Assembly (NCBI GenBank): GCA_001769505.1
Contig: MEOF01000034.1
Coordinates: 1 to 40,042 of the forward strand
DNA: 40,042 nt
Direction: 5' to 3'
DNA from: Bacteroidetes bacterium GWF2_33_38
GTDB lineage: Bacteria; Bacteroidota; Bacteroidia; Bacteroidales; GWF2-33-38
Of the stretch, positions 18,422-26,719 are shown piece after piece. Position numbers and translations under genes: made by a program. Position 1 is the stretch's first letter. The number at the start of each line of letters is the position of its first letter. The notes beneath the pieces are model-generated. The model was not told where the DNA came from. It ran no database searches and saw only the letters and a program-made list of their open reading frames with translations.

Positions 18422-18460
18422 AGCAACATAACGAATTAGAGTTCTGATTATTTTGCATCA

Positions 18461-18468
18461 CAAAAATA
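18461..18468 (-). promoter_or_regulatory. Possible -7 box for the 239-aa/VF530 unit
   Basis: TATTTTTG on the minus strand matches TAnnTTTG exactly, 40 bases upstream of the ATG at 18421. No TTG lies at the expected spacing upstream, and that region is occupied by the palindrome at 18477-18494. Confidence 0.3.
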
Positions 18469-18476
18469 CAAATAAA

Positions 18477-18494
18477 ATACCAATATGTTGGTAT
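18477..18494. promoter_or_regulatory. Operator-like palindrome in the feoAB divergent promoter region
   Basis: ATACCAA, TATG, TTGGTAT is a 7-bp inverted repeat with a 4-base centre. Its last base touches the -33 TTG of the feoAB promoter and it lies just upstream of the -7 box of the divergent unit, a position suited to a repressor. Iron control by a Fur or DtxR-type regulator is an inference. The sequence does not resemble the classical Fur box. Confidence 0.45.
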
Positions 18495-18524
18495 TGCCAA
18501 ATTTGCACTTCAAGAGTACGTTTG
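18494..18524 (+). promoter_or_regulatory. Putative feoAB promoter
   Basis: TTG (18494-18496), a 20-base spacer, then TACGTTTG (18517-18524), an exact match to the Bacteroidota -7 consensus TAnnTTTG. Transcription would begin near 18531, giving a leader of only about 13 bases before the ATG at 18544. Confidence 0.55.
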
Positions 18525-18543
18525 TACAGAAATTAGAAACAAA

Positions 18544-21060
18544 ATGAACTTATCAGACTTGTTGACTGGAGAAAAAGGTTTTATCGTTAAAGTAAAAGGA
18601 CGAGGAGCTTTTCGTAAAAGAATCATGGAAATGGGTTTTGTGAAAGGGAAGTTGGTTTCGGTAATTAAAAACGCTCCGTTAAACGACCCTATTGAGTATC
18701 AAATCATGGGTTACGATGTTTCGTTACGTCGGAATGAAGCAAGTTTGATTGAAATCGTTAAAAGCGATGTTGATTTGGATTACAAGGAAAATTCGTTTAA
18801 TGGAACAATTGAAGAGCACGAGATAAAATCAATCGTCAAAGAAAAGGAAAAGACCATTAATGTTGCACTTGTAGGAAATCCAAATAGTGGAAAAACAACT
18901 CTTTTCAATCATGCGTCAAATTCAAAAGAACATGTTGGTAATTACAGCGGAGTAACTATTGAGGCTAAAACGGCAAATTTTAAATACAAAGGCTACCATT
19001 TTAATATTACCGATTTGCCTGGAACATATTCTCTTACAGCGTATTCTCCCGAAGAGTTATTTGTGCGTTCGTACATTCACAACAATTTTCCCGATATAGT
19101 TGTAAATGTGATTGATACTTCGAATTTGGAACGTAATTTATATCTTACATCGCAATTAATCGATATGGATATAAAAGTTGTGGTTGCATTGAATATGTAC
19201 GACGAACTGCAAGCAAAAGGCGACAAATTCGACTATGTTTCGTTAGGAAAAATGCTCGGAATTCCGTTTGTTCCAACAATTAGTTCAAAGGGACGAGGAA
19301 TTGCAGAACTTTTCGACAAAGTAATTGATTCTTACGAAGATGCAGATCCAATTACCCGACACATTCACATTAATTATGGAAGTTGCACCGAAAAAGCTAT
19401 AAAAAAAGTTCAGGAGAAAATTAAATGTCCCGAAAATTTATTTTTAACTGACAAAATTTCGTCTCGATTTCTCGCATTAAAACTTTTAGAACGTGATAAG
19501 GAAGCCGAAAACTTGATTTCTCCTTTACAAAATTCTAGTGAAATTATTGAACAAGCGGAAAAGGAAATTAAACAACTTGAAGAAAATTTGCATGAAGATT
19601 CAGAAACAATAATTACCGATGCAAAATATGGATTTATTGCCGGAGCATTGAAGGAAACATACAAAGAAAGCGGAATATCGAAAAGAAAACGTACCGATAT
19701 TATCGATACGTTTATAACTCATAAATTATTTGGATTTCCTGTTTTTATTTTCTTTATGTGGCTAATGTTTCAAACAACATTTAGCTTGGGGGCTTATCCA
19801 ATGGGATGGATTGATTCATTCGTTTCGTTTGTCAGTAATCACATTGAAAAAATGATGACCGATGGAGCGTTGAAAGATTTAATTATTGATGGAGTTATCG
19901 GGGGCGTTGGAGGGGTTGTGATTTTTTTGCCAAATATTCTTATTCTCTTCTTTTTTATCTCGTTGATGGAGGATACCGGCTACATGTCGCGTGCAGCTTT
20001 TATTATGGATAAAATAATGCACAAATTCGGGCTGCATGGAAAATCGTTTATTCCATTAGTAATGGGATTCGGCTGCAATGTCCCAGCAATAATGGCAACC
20101 CGAACCATTGAAGGCAAAAACGACCGATTGCTAACTATTTTAATCAATCCCCTGATGTCGTGCAGTGCGAGGTTGCCGGTTTATGTTTTACTGATTGGAG
20201 CATTCTTTCCGAATTATCCCGGGCTCGTTTTGTTTTCGATTTATTTAGTCGGAATTTTATTGTCGGTAATTGTCGCAATTATATTGAAAAAAACAATCTT
20301 CAAATCAATTGAGTCGCCTTTTGTTATGGAACTTCCACCGTATCGTATGCCGACCATGAAAAGTACCATAAAACATATGTGGAGCAAAGCCGCACAATAT
20401 CTTCAAAAAATGGGCGGAGTAATACTTGTTGCTTCGGTAATAATTTGGTATTTGGGATATTATCCGCTAGAGATTGAATATTCGAAAAATTATGATCAAT
20501 TAATTTCGCAAACAAGTGCTCAATTTGAAACTAAAATTGGGCAAGTTGATGATTCGGTGCAGATTAGAAATTTACAAATTCAACAAACACTAGAGATTGA
20601 TAAATTGTTGATTGAGAAGGAATCTGAACATCAAAAAAACACATACATAGGGCGAATGGGTAAGTTTATCGAACCAGTAATAGCACCTCTTGGAATGGAT
20701 TGGAAGATGGGTGTAAGCATGATTGCCGGCGTTGCGGCAAAAGAAATTATAGTAAGTACAATGAGCGTTTTATACTACAATCAAAAATCGGAAGTGGAAG
20801 TTATAGACAAGGATTACGACAAATTATCGAATCGCTTGCGAAATTACACAAACGAGAAGGCAGAAAAACCATTGAACCCTGTAAATGCATATGCTTTTAT
20901 GTTGTTTATTTTGATTTATTTTCCCTGCATTGCGTCAATTGCTGCTATTAAAAAAGAAACAGGAAGTTGGAAATGGGCTTTATTTACGGTTGGGTACACA
21001 ACTGCATTGGCATGGCTTGTTTCATTTAGTTTTTATCAAATAGCAAGTTTATTTATGTAG
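18544..21060 (+). CDS. feoB: Ferrous iron transporter, FeoA-FeoB fusion, 838 aa
   Basis: Inner-membrane Fe(II) uptake protein with its FeoA partner fused at the N-terminus. Residues 1 to about 75 are the SH3-like FeoA domain (LSDLLTGEKGFI, RIMEMGFVKG). A short charged linker leads to the FeoB G domain: P-loop GNPNSGKT at 111-118, G2 region around GNYSGVTIE, DLPGTYSL from 157, and NMYD (G4, Met for Lys as is common in FeoB) at 217-220. A helical GDI-like segment follows. The membrane part starts near residue 400 and holds the Cys/Gly-rich gate motifs GFGCNVPA and SCSARLPVY and the AAKEIIVSTM motif. A predicted hydrophilic coiled insertion of about 70 residues (EIEYSKNYDQ to ESEHQKN) sits between membrane segments. 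Fusions of this type are common in Bacteroidota. A FeoB-associated small protein follows, 72 bases downstream. Confidence 0.96.
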   Translation: MNLSDLLTGEKGFIVKVKGRGAFRKRIMEMGFVKGKLVSVIKNAPLNDPIEYQIMGYDVSLRRNEASLIEIVKSDVDLDYKENSFNGTIEEHEIKSIVKEKEKTINVALVGNPNSGKTTLFNHASNSKEHVGNYSGVTIEAKTANFKYKGYHFNITDLPGTYSLTAYSPEELFVRSYIHNNFPDIVVNVIDTSNLERNLYLTSQLIDMDIKVVVALNMYDELQAKGDKFDYVSLGKMLGIPFVPTISSKGRGIAELFDKVIDSYEDADPITRHIHINYGSCTEKAIKKVQEKIKCPENLFLTDKISSRFLALKLLERDKEAENLISPLQNSSEIIEQAEKEIKQLEENLHEDSETIITDAKYGFIAGALKETYKESGISKRKRTDIIDTFITHKLFGFPVFIFFMWLMFQTTFSLGAYPMGWIDSFVSFVSNHIEKMMTDGALKDLIIDGVIGGVGGVVIFLPNILILFFFISLMEDTGYMSRAAFIMDKIMHKFGLHGKSFIPLVMGFGCNVPAIMATRTIEGKNDRLLTILINPLMSCSARLPVYVLLIGAFFPNYPGLVLFSIYLVGILLSVIVAIILKKTIFKSIESPFVMELPPYRMPTMKSTIKHMWSKAAQYLQKMGGVILVASVIIWYLGYYPLEIEYSKNYDQLISQTSAQFETKIGQVDDSVQIRNLQIQQTLEIDKLLIEKESEHQKNTYIGRMGKFIEPVIAPLGMDWKMGVSMIAGVAAKEIIVSTMSVLYYNQKSEVEVIDKDYDKLSNRLRNYTNEKAEKPLNPVNAYAFMLFILIYFPCIASIAAIKKETGSWKWALFTVGYTTALAWLVSFSFYQIASLFM

Positions 21061-21092
21061 AAAGTTTGTCAAGTTAAAAGTTTGTAAAGTTA
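21061..21092 (+). repeat. Two tandem 16-bp units after feoAB
   Basis: AAAGTTTGTCAAGTTA is followed directly by AAAGTTTGTAAAGTTA, one mismatch. The words resemble the AACTTTGTCAAAGTT palindromes at 39802-39816 and 39871-39885. The array is very short and may be a relic of an intergenic variable repeat. Confidence 0.6.
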
Positions 21093-21132
21093 AAAAACGA
21101 GTAATACTAGTTTAATTAAAAAAGTAAAACAC

Positions 21133-21285
21133 ATGCAAATACTGATTACACATATTATTTTTTCGATTGCGATGGGATATGTTTTTTACCAAGTATTTCA
21201 TATTCTTTTTCGAAAACCGAAATGTTCGGGTTGTGCAGCTGGAGTATGCAGTGTTGCTGCGTTAAAACAAAAACGGCGAATATAA
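21133..21285 (+). CDS. FeoB-associated Cys-rich membrane protein, 50 aa
   Basis: A 50-codon frame translating as MQILITHIIFSIAMGYVFYQ followed by VFHILFRKPKCSGCAAGVCS and a basic tail VAALKQKRRI. One N-terminal membrane helix, then a C-x2-C-x4-C cluster (Cys31, Cys34, Cys39) and Lys/Arg-rich end is the layout of the FeoB-associated Cys-rich family, usually encoded right after feoB. Location and strand agree with that. The protein is believed to assist Fe(II) transport, but its mechanism is not known. Its shortness makes it easy to miss in automated annotation. Likely co-transcribed with feoAB. Confidence 0.85.
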   Translation: MQILITHIIFSIAMGYVFYQVFHILFRKPKCSGCAAGVCSVAALKQKRRI

Positions 21286-21449
21286 ATTTGTGCCCAATTT
21301 GTTCTGAAAAAAGTTTTTTTTGAAAGAATGATACAAAATATTGTTATTCTATTTTTTAGAGTCGGTCTTTCATTTCAAGATTTAAATTTGACAACTTCCA
21401 TTATTATACCAATTACGATTCAATGTGACCGACACAATTTAAAAATAAG

Positions 21450-21469
21450 ATACCCGCTTTTGCGGGTAT
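21450..21469 (+). terminator. Hairpin, possible terminator of the feo unit
   Basis: Perfect 8-bp stem ATACCCGC/GCGGGTAT with a TTTT loop. It is the most GC-rich hairpin in the gap, but only a short, interrupted T run (AATTTTTG) follows 6 bases later, so termination is possible rather than clear. Confidence 0.4.
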
Positions 21470-21488
21470 GTGGTAATTTTTGAGGCAC

Positions 21489-21508
21489 ATTCCCTTGAAA
21501 AAGGGAAT
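21489..21508 (+). other. GAAA-tetraloop hairpin
   Basis: Perfect 8-bp stem ATTCCCTT/AAGGGAAT closing a GAAA loop on the plus strand, a GNRA-type tetraloop. It stands 19 bases after the previous hairpin. If transcribed it would be a stable RNA stem. Confidence 0.5.
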
Positions 21509-21647
21509 CTAAAAAATCACATATGTGTCATATGGAAATAGAATTGGTATTAGATTGAGTCTTTCCAAAATTCATAAAAAAATTTTAACCGTCACTAAGC
21601 TTAAAGTTTTAAAATAAATTTTATTACTTTGGTGAAAATTATCAAAC

Positions 21648-22400
21648 ATGATTAACGGCAAGAAAATTATAGTTGTCATGCCGGCATATAATGCAGAAAT
21701 GACACTGGAAAACACGTATAAAGAAATTCCCTTCGATGTAGTCGACGAGGTAATCTTGGTTGACGATTGCAGTAGAGACAACACATCGAAACTAGCCGAA
21801 GAACTTGGGATTAAACACGTTATTCGACATGAGCAAAACAAGGGTTATGGAGGAAATCAAAAAACGTGTTACAACAAAGCACTAGGTTTGAATGCCGATA
21901 TAGTAGTTATGCTTCATCCTGATTACCAATATACTCCCAAACTTATTCATTCAATGGTATATTTGATTGCAAACGATTTGTATCATGTTGTTCTGGGCTC
22001 GCGAATTCTTGGAAATGGAGCTTTAAAAGGAGGAATGCCATATTACAAATATGTTTCAAACCGATTTTTAACTTTTTTTCAGAACCTATTAATCGGACAA
22101 AAATTATCGGAATATCACACCGGATTCAGAGCCTTTTCGAAAGAAGTGCTACAAACAATAAATTACAACACAAATTCCGACGATTTTGTTTTCGACAATC
22201 AAATGCTTTCGCAAATTGTATATGCCGGATATGAAATTGCTGAAGTAACTTGTCCAACAAAATATTTCAAAGAAGCATCGTCAATAAACCTCAAACGAAG
22301 TACGATTTATGGAATAGGAGTATTGAGTGTTTCTGTAAAACACTTTTTACAAAGAATAGGGCTTGCGAAATTTAAAATGTATAAAAAAAGGATGGACTAA
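21648..22400 (+). CDS. Family 2 glycosyltransferase (polyprenyl-phosphate sugar transferase-like), 250 aa
   Basis: A GT-A fold transferase with VVMPAYNAEMTLE at the nucleotide-binding start (residues about 9-21), VILVDDCSRDNT (about 35-46), and MLHPDYQYTP in place of the usual DxD region, a variant seen in a dolichol-phosphate-mannose-synthase-like subgroup. GFRAFSKEVL and the late DDFVFDNQML (acidic acceptor region) also fit. No C-terminal membrane helices are present, so it probably works as a soluble or peripheral enzyme loading a sugar on a lipid carrier (inference). It is separated by 362 non-coding bases from the feo genes and is convergent with the next gene, so it appears monocistronic. 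Its substrate is unknown. Confidence 0.85.
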   Translation: MINGKKIIVVMPAYNAEMTLENTYKEIPFDVVDEVILVDDCSRDNTSKLAEELGIKHVIRHEQNKGYGGNQKTCYNKALGLNADIVVMLHPDYQYTPKLIHSMVYLIANDLYHVVLGSRILGNGALKGGMPYYKYVSNRFLTFFQNLLIGQKLSEYHTGFRAFSKEVLQTINYNTNSDDFVFDNQMLSQIVYAGYEIAEVTCPTKYFKEASSINLKRSTIYGIGVLSVSVKHFLQRIGLAKFKMYKKRMD

Positions 22401-22442
22401 AGTCCACCCTATAAATCGATTCAAAAATCAAATCCTGAGATT

Positions 22443-25400
22443 TTAATTTTTAATTATTTTTTCTACTTTAATGCTAGTATTTGATTTAACTTTAATGAAA
22501 TATATACCATTCGGTTCGTTTTCAATATTTAGACTTATGTTTTTGGTATTATGTACGTTTTTTTGAAAAACAACCGAACCTATCGAATTTATTATCGTAA
22601 CTTCAATATCCCCCTCGAATCCTTCTATTAAATAGAGATTAAACAATCCGCTATTCGGATTGGGTATCACTTCTATAATAGAACCAAATTTTTCATGCGT
22701 AATCTCTCCATTTTCAAGTAATCCTTTAAGTTGTTGTTTTTCAATAATAAAAGCATAATCGTACGCATAACCTGAAGCTAAACAAGGTGGTGTCAATGTA
22801 AGTATTCCATCAACAGTTGGAACACTTGTTGATTGCTGACAATCAGTATTTGTTACTTCTGTTACAGATGTATTTGTTGCATTAGTAAAATATCCTAACG
22901 TATTATACCACTTAATATTATAAGTTGCATTGCTCAAACCTGTTATTGTAAAATATGGCATATCTAAAGGATCCTTTACATAGTCAATAGGAATAGGTGT
23001 TGAATCATCTTCTGTACAGAATGTTTGGGAAGAAGTGCAGTTGTCCTCATCTAAGTCAACCGAATAATGATAACTATTATCTGTTAATTCAAAATTAGTT
23101 AAATCTAAATTACCATAATCATCATAAGCCGAATAATAATCGTAATTAGCCCAATAATTTGAACGGTTATAAACCCAACCAATTGCATAATTTTTAGTCG
23201 ATTCAACCAAGGTAAAAGCCCCCAATACATCAGCAAGGGTATAATTACCCCAATTGGAACTATTATAGTTAGTAGGATAACATTGTGGGATATATTGCTC
23301 CTGCAAATTAATGTTATTATCAGGTAGTGTTTTGTTTAAGAACTCGGTTAAAGTTGTTAAATGATTTGTAAAATCGGGTGTAATATCTTCTATGGGGTAA
23401 TCTGCATTAATAACTGGATTCCCATCTTCATTAATTCTAATACATGTATTAGCGTCGGTTATTTCATACCAATTAGGCCAAAAGTTTGGAGCAGCCTGAA
23501 ATTCAGTTTCAAAATTGGTATAAATCGTACCATATATTGAACTAGAATTATTTATATATGCATTCTCTGCCTTCTTTAAGCCAATATCAGATAAATAAAA
23601 TCGATAAAAATATAAACCAGGTCCAACTGTGCCCATAAAAGCTGAAGCCCAAAGTTGATTATGAAATTCAACACTATTGTACATTCCTATATGTTTTTGT
23701 GCTGGATCATCACCAATCCCAACTTCAGGTAAATCAATTGGCTTATTCAAGCCATTACTGGACAAGAAACTGCGTGTTAATTGAACACCATCATATAACT
23801 TGAAAAGCCCATTTCTTTTGCAAGAATAAAAATCAAAGCCCTCGACATCTATTGTCGGTATTTTAGATATATTATTTGCAGGATTGCTAAGATAATCTGG
23901 ATTAAGATATCCGCTTATGTGATTTAACGATAATAAATGTTTTGAGACATCAAGAGTTTTAAAATAAAGAGACATTTCAGGAACCCAATTTATCAATTTA
24001 TTATTTATATCATTATTTCGTGTATCCAATCTACCACATGGATTATCAGGATCTGAAAATGACTTATGATTAAAGGTTGTATTTTCCAATTCTGCCCACA
24101 TATCAAATAAGGCAATGTTTGTACTGTAGCCCCATCTTGCAAGAATATACTTTAGTCTGTTTTTGTAAAGTATTCTTACATCACTACCCTCTTCTCCAAA
24201 AAAATTCAATATAGAAGTTGACGTGCTAATATCTTCAGTAGGCATTAATGTTCCTTCATTAACTAAATTTGCATCTCCTAATTGGACTGCCTTTCGATAG
24301 GGGTGAGAGCCCAAATAATCGCGAGAACCGTTATTCCCATCATTATCGAAATTATTCTGTGTGTTTTCACCACACATAAAGAATGATTGAAAAAAATTTA
24401 AAATATAGTTCAGATAAATATTATTATCTTCTGCTTTTTTCAAAAAGTTATCAAATTCCCACATTGTATTTTGATGCGAATCGTAATTTAATGGATAATC
24501 TTGTTCAATAAAAAAATTGTTATACTGCCCAATCCTTAAGTAATTACCCCTTCCTTTTATATTATCTAAAAATAAACTATTGAGGTAATATTCTCCTGCC
24601 GAGTTGGTATAAACATTCCCATCTAATGCAGCAGCATCCATATTTCCATAACCAACAGGAATAAATGTTTCGCCTGCTTTACTAAACGACATATACTTGC
24701 TACCAGAATTAAATTTCAAATAACCTAGATTATCAGAAGATTCAACTGTGAACGTTTTTTCATCATTATTTTCATAAACCACCTGATCGTAGCAAGAAAT
24801 TTTTATTTTTGTCGAGTAATCTCCAATTTCTGGTGGTGCGAATCTTGCTCGCCAGCCTTTTGAGAGTTCTACCCAATCTTCTGGTAAATTCGTAACTGAG
24901 GGATCAGAACTTGCTCCAAGAAATTCATATTCATAATCTTTGTAATAAAAGCCCCAAGTTTTGAATGTTTCTCCCGTAGATATATGAGTAAAAGTAATTT
25001 CAATTTCTATATCTTCAAAATCATAGGGATTGGTAAATTTATTTGGATATGTATTTGAATTAAAAAATGCATCAATGTCATCTTTTAAATTAACACTAAC
25101 CTTTTCAGGTTCTGTTGGAATCCAATCTCCATTGGCATTTACAGTATAATCGTTTCTGGTAATATCTACTTCTGGTAATATAATACCAAATTCCATTTTT
25201 TCAAGTTGAGCATAACTCCCATTTGCATTTGCCTGTGTTAATATTGTCAAATTATCGATATATGCATGAAAAATACCTGTAGAAAAGCCACCTGCATGAA
25301 ATCCGGGATTAAGTTGTATTTCACTGGCTGAAACATAATCAACAACAGCCGTTGAGGTGTAACTTACTCCGGCTGAATTAGAAGTTAAAGTACCGACACA

Positions 25401-25550
25401 TGGATTACCACCTGCTGGAATGTAATAATTACCCGTAGATATTGTTCCTGTATTTTCATCATCACAACTCTGAGCTCTAGTTTCATTTTGATTAAATAAA
25501 GCTAAAGTAATAAATAATATGAGTATGATTTTATTTGTTATTTTTTTCAT
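22443..25550 (-). CDS. T9SS-secreted clan GH-A-like glycoside hydrolase, 1035 aa
   Basis: Predicted extracellular polysaccharide-degrading enzyme. The signal peptide ends near residue 26 (TRAQ). Residues about 28-105 look like the Bacteroidota '3-coathanger' stack (IQLNPGFHAG, FHAYIDN). Residues about 130-270 resemble the Ig-like DUF5060 N-domain of glycoside hydrolases (ITFTHISTGE, W.ARFAPPEIGDY.TKI). Residues about 280-730 look like a TIM barrel: FIPVGYGNMDA at the first strand, FDMWAELEN (483-490, candidate acid/base Glu) and IDLPEVG with Glu609 as candidate nucleophile. A short C-terminal beta region leads to a type-A T9SS sorting domain from about 960 (VIPNPNSGLFNLYL, NGIYFIKVK). The family and substrate cannot be fixed by eye. 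It is 25 bases downstream of the tail-fibre-like gene on the same strand, so they form an operon. Confidence 0.75.
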   Translation of the reverse strand: MKKITNKIILILFITLALFNQNETRAQSCDDENTGTISTGNYYIPAGGNPCVGTLTSNSAGVSYTSTAVVDYVSASEIQLNPGFHAGGFSTGIFHAYIDNLTILTQANANGSYAQLEKMEFGIILPEVDITRNDYTVNANGDWIPTEPEKVSVNLKDDIDAFFNSNTYPNKFTNPYDFEDIEIEITFTHISTGETFKTWGFYYKDYEYEFLGASSDPSVTNLPEDWVELSKGWRARFAPPEIGDYSTKIKISCYDQVVYENNDEKTFTVESSDNLGYLKFNSGSKYMSFSKAGETFIPVGYGNMDAAALDGNVYTNSAGEYYLNSLFLDNIKGRGNYLRIGQYNNFFIEQDYPLNYDSHQNTMWEFDNFLKKAEDNNIYLNYILNFFQSFFMCGENTQNNFDNDGNNGSRDYLGSHPYRKAVQLGDANLVNEGTLMPTEDISTSTSILNFFGEEGSDVRILYKNRLKYILARWGYSTNIALFDMWAELENTTFNHKSFSDPDNPCGRLDTRNNDINNKLINWVPEMSLYFKTLDVSKHLLSLNHISGYLNPDYLSNPANNISKIPTIDVEGFDFYSCKRNGLFKLYDGVQLTRSFLSSNGLNKPIDLPEVGIGDDPAQKHIGMYNSVEFHNQLWASAFMGTVGPGLYFYRFYLSDIGLKKAENAYINNSSSIYGTIYTNFETEFQAAPNFWPNWYEITDANTCIRINEDGNPVINADYPIEDITPDFTNHLTTLTEFLNKTLPDNNINLQEQYIPQCYPTNYNSSNWGNYTLADVLGAFTLVESTKNYAIGWVYNRSNYWANYDYYSAYDDYGNLDLTNFELTDNSYHYSVDLDEDNCTSSQTFCTEDDSTPIPIDYVKDPLDMPYFTITGLSNATYNIKWYNTLGYFTNATNTSVTEVTNTDCQQSTSVPTVDGILTLTPPCLASGYAYDYAFIIEKQQLKGLLENGEITHEKFGSIIEVIPNPNSGLFNLYLIEGFEGDIEVTIINSIGSVVFQKNVHNTKNISLNIENEPNGIYFIKVKSNTSIKVEKIIKN

Positions 25551-25575
25551 AACATTGCCTTTTTATTCCTGATTG

Positions 25576-26517
25576 TTATTCAATTCTATTTGAAACATCA
25601 TCTATTTGACTTTTCATTTTGTCAATCAGTTTTTGCTGTTCTATAATGTACAATGTTAATTCTTCAATTTTTTGTAGTAACAATGCATCCATATCTCCAA
25701 GGCTGAATCCGTTTTCTGTTACTTCATTTTCTGAAGGAACATTAGGCAAATGATTATTTTCATTTATAAAATTCTCAAGCTCCCGTAACGACATTAATTT
25801 ATAGTCGCTTTCAAAAACAAAATCAGACCAAACATCGGTTTTTACAAAAATTACTTTAGCATTTAAAGTAGCATTAATGTAGGTTGTTCCATTGTTGGCG
25901 ACAGAAAATTTGGTAACCCCAGATACATCTTCCATTATTTTAAATGAATGAAGAATACTTTGATCTCCTGGATTACAAATATACTCAGGCTTAGATAAAT
26001 CAATCAATTTTTCAGCTTTAATATTCCCATTTACAACTAATTTCTCACTTGGACTTAGGAAACCAATTCCGACATTTCCTGCTAATGACATAGAGGTTGT
26101 TTCATTACTAGGATCAATAAAATAATTTGCATTATCTAAATCCTTGTAAATTCTCGAGTTTACTATTTCAAGTTTACTTTCAGAACCTGGATTACAAAAA
26201 TAATTAATGTTATCTAAATCATAAAAAATATTAGATTTTACATTTAGTATTTTGCTTTCAAACGATGGGTTACAATAATATGCTGTATTGTCTATATCAA
26301 TAAAACTACTAGCTTTAACGTTTCCCGTAACAACTAATTTTTCACTTGCATTTGTAGAACCAATTCCGACATTTAACCCATTTTGATATATTTCGCTATT
26401 TCCTAAAACGCCTAGTGGTGCAACATATTTCGGTATATAATTAACCGATTGTGAAAAAACATTGAAACTCACAAGATTAACAAAGATAAATGTAGCTAAA
26501 ACTTTTAAATTGCTCAT
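25576..26517 (-). CDS. Secreted tail-fibre-like coiled-coil protein, 313 aa
   Basis: The signal peptide ends near residue 23 (FSQS). The body has two copies of a module NVGIG....SEKLVV.GN.KA...ID (residues about 49-84 and 148-183) and four variants of a D.DN..Y(Y/F)..(N/D)P motif ending near residues 84, 110, 136 and 183, like repeats in phage tail fibres and related trimeric fibres. The C-terminal part (WSDFVFESDYKL, NNHLPNVPSE, GDMDALLLQKIEELT) is a tail common in Bacteroidota secreted fibres and ends in a predicted coiled coil (about 280-312). No peptidase S74 chaperone domain or T9SS domain is present. Function unknown; a trimeric surface or secreted fibre is plausible. It is first in an operon with the glycosidase. 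Confidence 0.72.
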   Translation of the reverse strand: MSNLKVLATFIFVNLVSFNVFSQSVNYIPKYVAPLGVLGNSEIYQNGLNVGIGSTNASEKLVVTGNVKASSFIDIDNTAYYCNPSFESKILNVKSNIFYDLDNINYFCNPGSESKLEIVNSRIYKDLDNANYFIDPSNETTSMSLAGNVGIGFLSPSEKLVVNGNIKAEKLIDLSKPEYICNPGDQSILHSFKIMEDVSGVTKFSVANNGTTYINATLNAKVIFVKTDVWSDFVFESDYKLMSLRELENFINENNHLPNVPSENEVTENGFSLGDMDALLLQKIEELTLYIIEQQKLIDKMKSQIDDVSNRIE

Positions 26518-26659
26518 AGATAAAATGATTTATATTAATAATTTACGAATTAAATACAATATAAAGACTTTTTAATCACTTAACATTATGTTATTAAGCA
26601 TTGTGATTTGTTTTTGGTGGTTAATTAAAATAAATAATTAGAATTGTTTTTATTTATTT

Positions 26660-26667
26660 TAATTTTG
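26660..26667 (+). promoter_or_regulatory. Possible -7 box for the GH16/GT-C/phosphoesterase operon
   Basis: TAATTTTG matches TAnnTTTG exactly in the 202-bp divergent gap, 52 bases before the ATG. The -33 position holds TTA rather than TTG at 19-base spacing. Confidence 0.3.
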
Positions 26668-26719
26668 TCGAGTAAACTGAATCGAAAAATCTGATATAAA
26701 AAAGGATTGCTTTTATTTT

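Larger units (their letters stand above)
21406..21550. repeat. Inverted-repeat-bounded element with internal hairpins
   Basis: Perfect 9-bp terminal inverted repeats enclose about 127 bases with no open frame and unusually dense internal symmetry. The size and layout suggest a miniature non-coding element or a structured RNA. No target-site duplication is evident at its edges. Confidence 0.4.
21286..21647. other. Non-coding gap of 362 bases holding stacked hairpins
   Basis: No convincing gene on either strand. The middle holds two perfect 8-bp tetraloop hairpins and a 10-bp palindrome CACATATGTG (21518-21527), bracketed by the 9-bp inverted repeat ATACCAATT (21406-21414) and AATTGGTAT (21542-21550). 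The last 90 bases are AT-rich leader of the GT2 gene. I see no clean TAnnTTTG promoter there. Confidence 0.6.

Noticed and set aside
22390-22409. Hairpin around the stop codon of the first GT2 gene considered as a terminator
   Set aside because: 9-bp stem with one mismatch (GGATGGACT/AGTCCACCC) whose 2-base loop lies inside the stop codon, with no T run after it.
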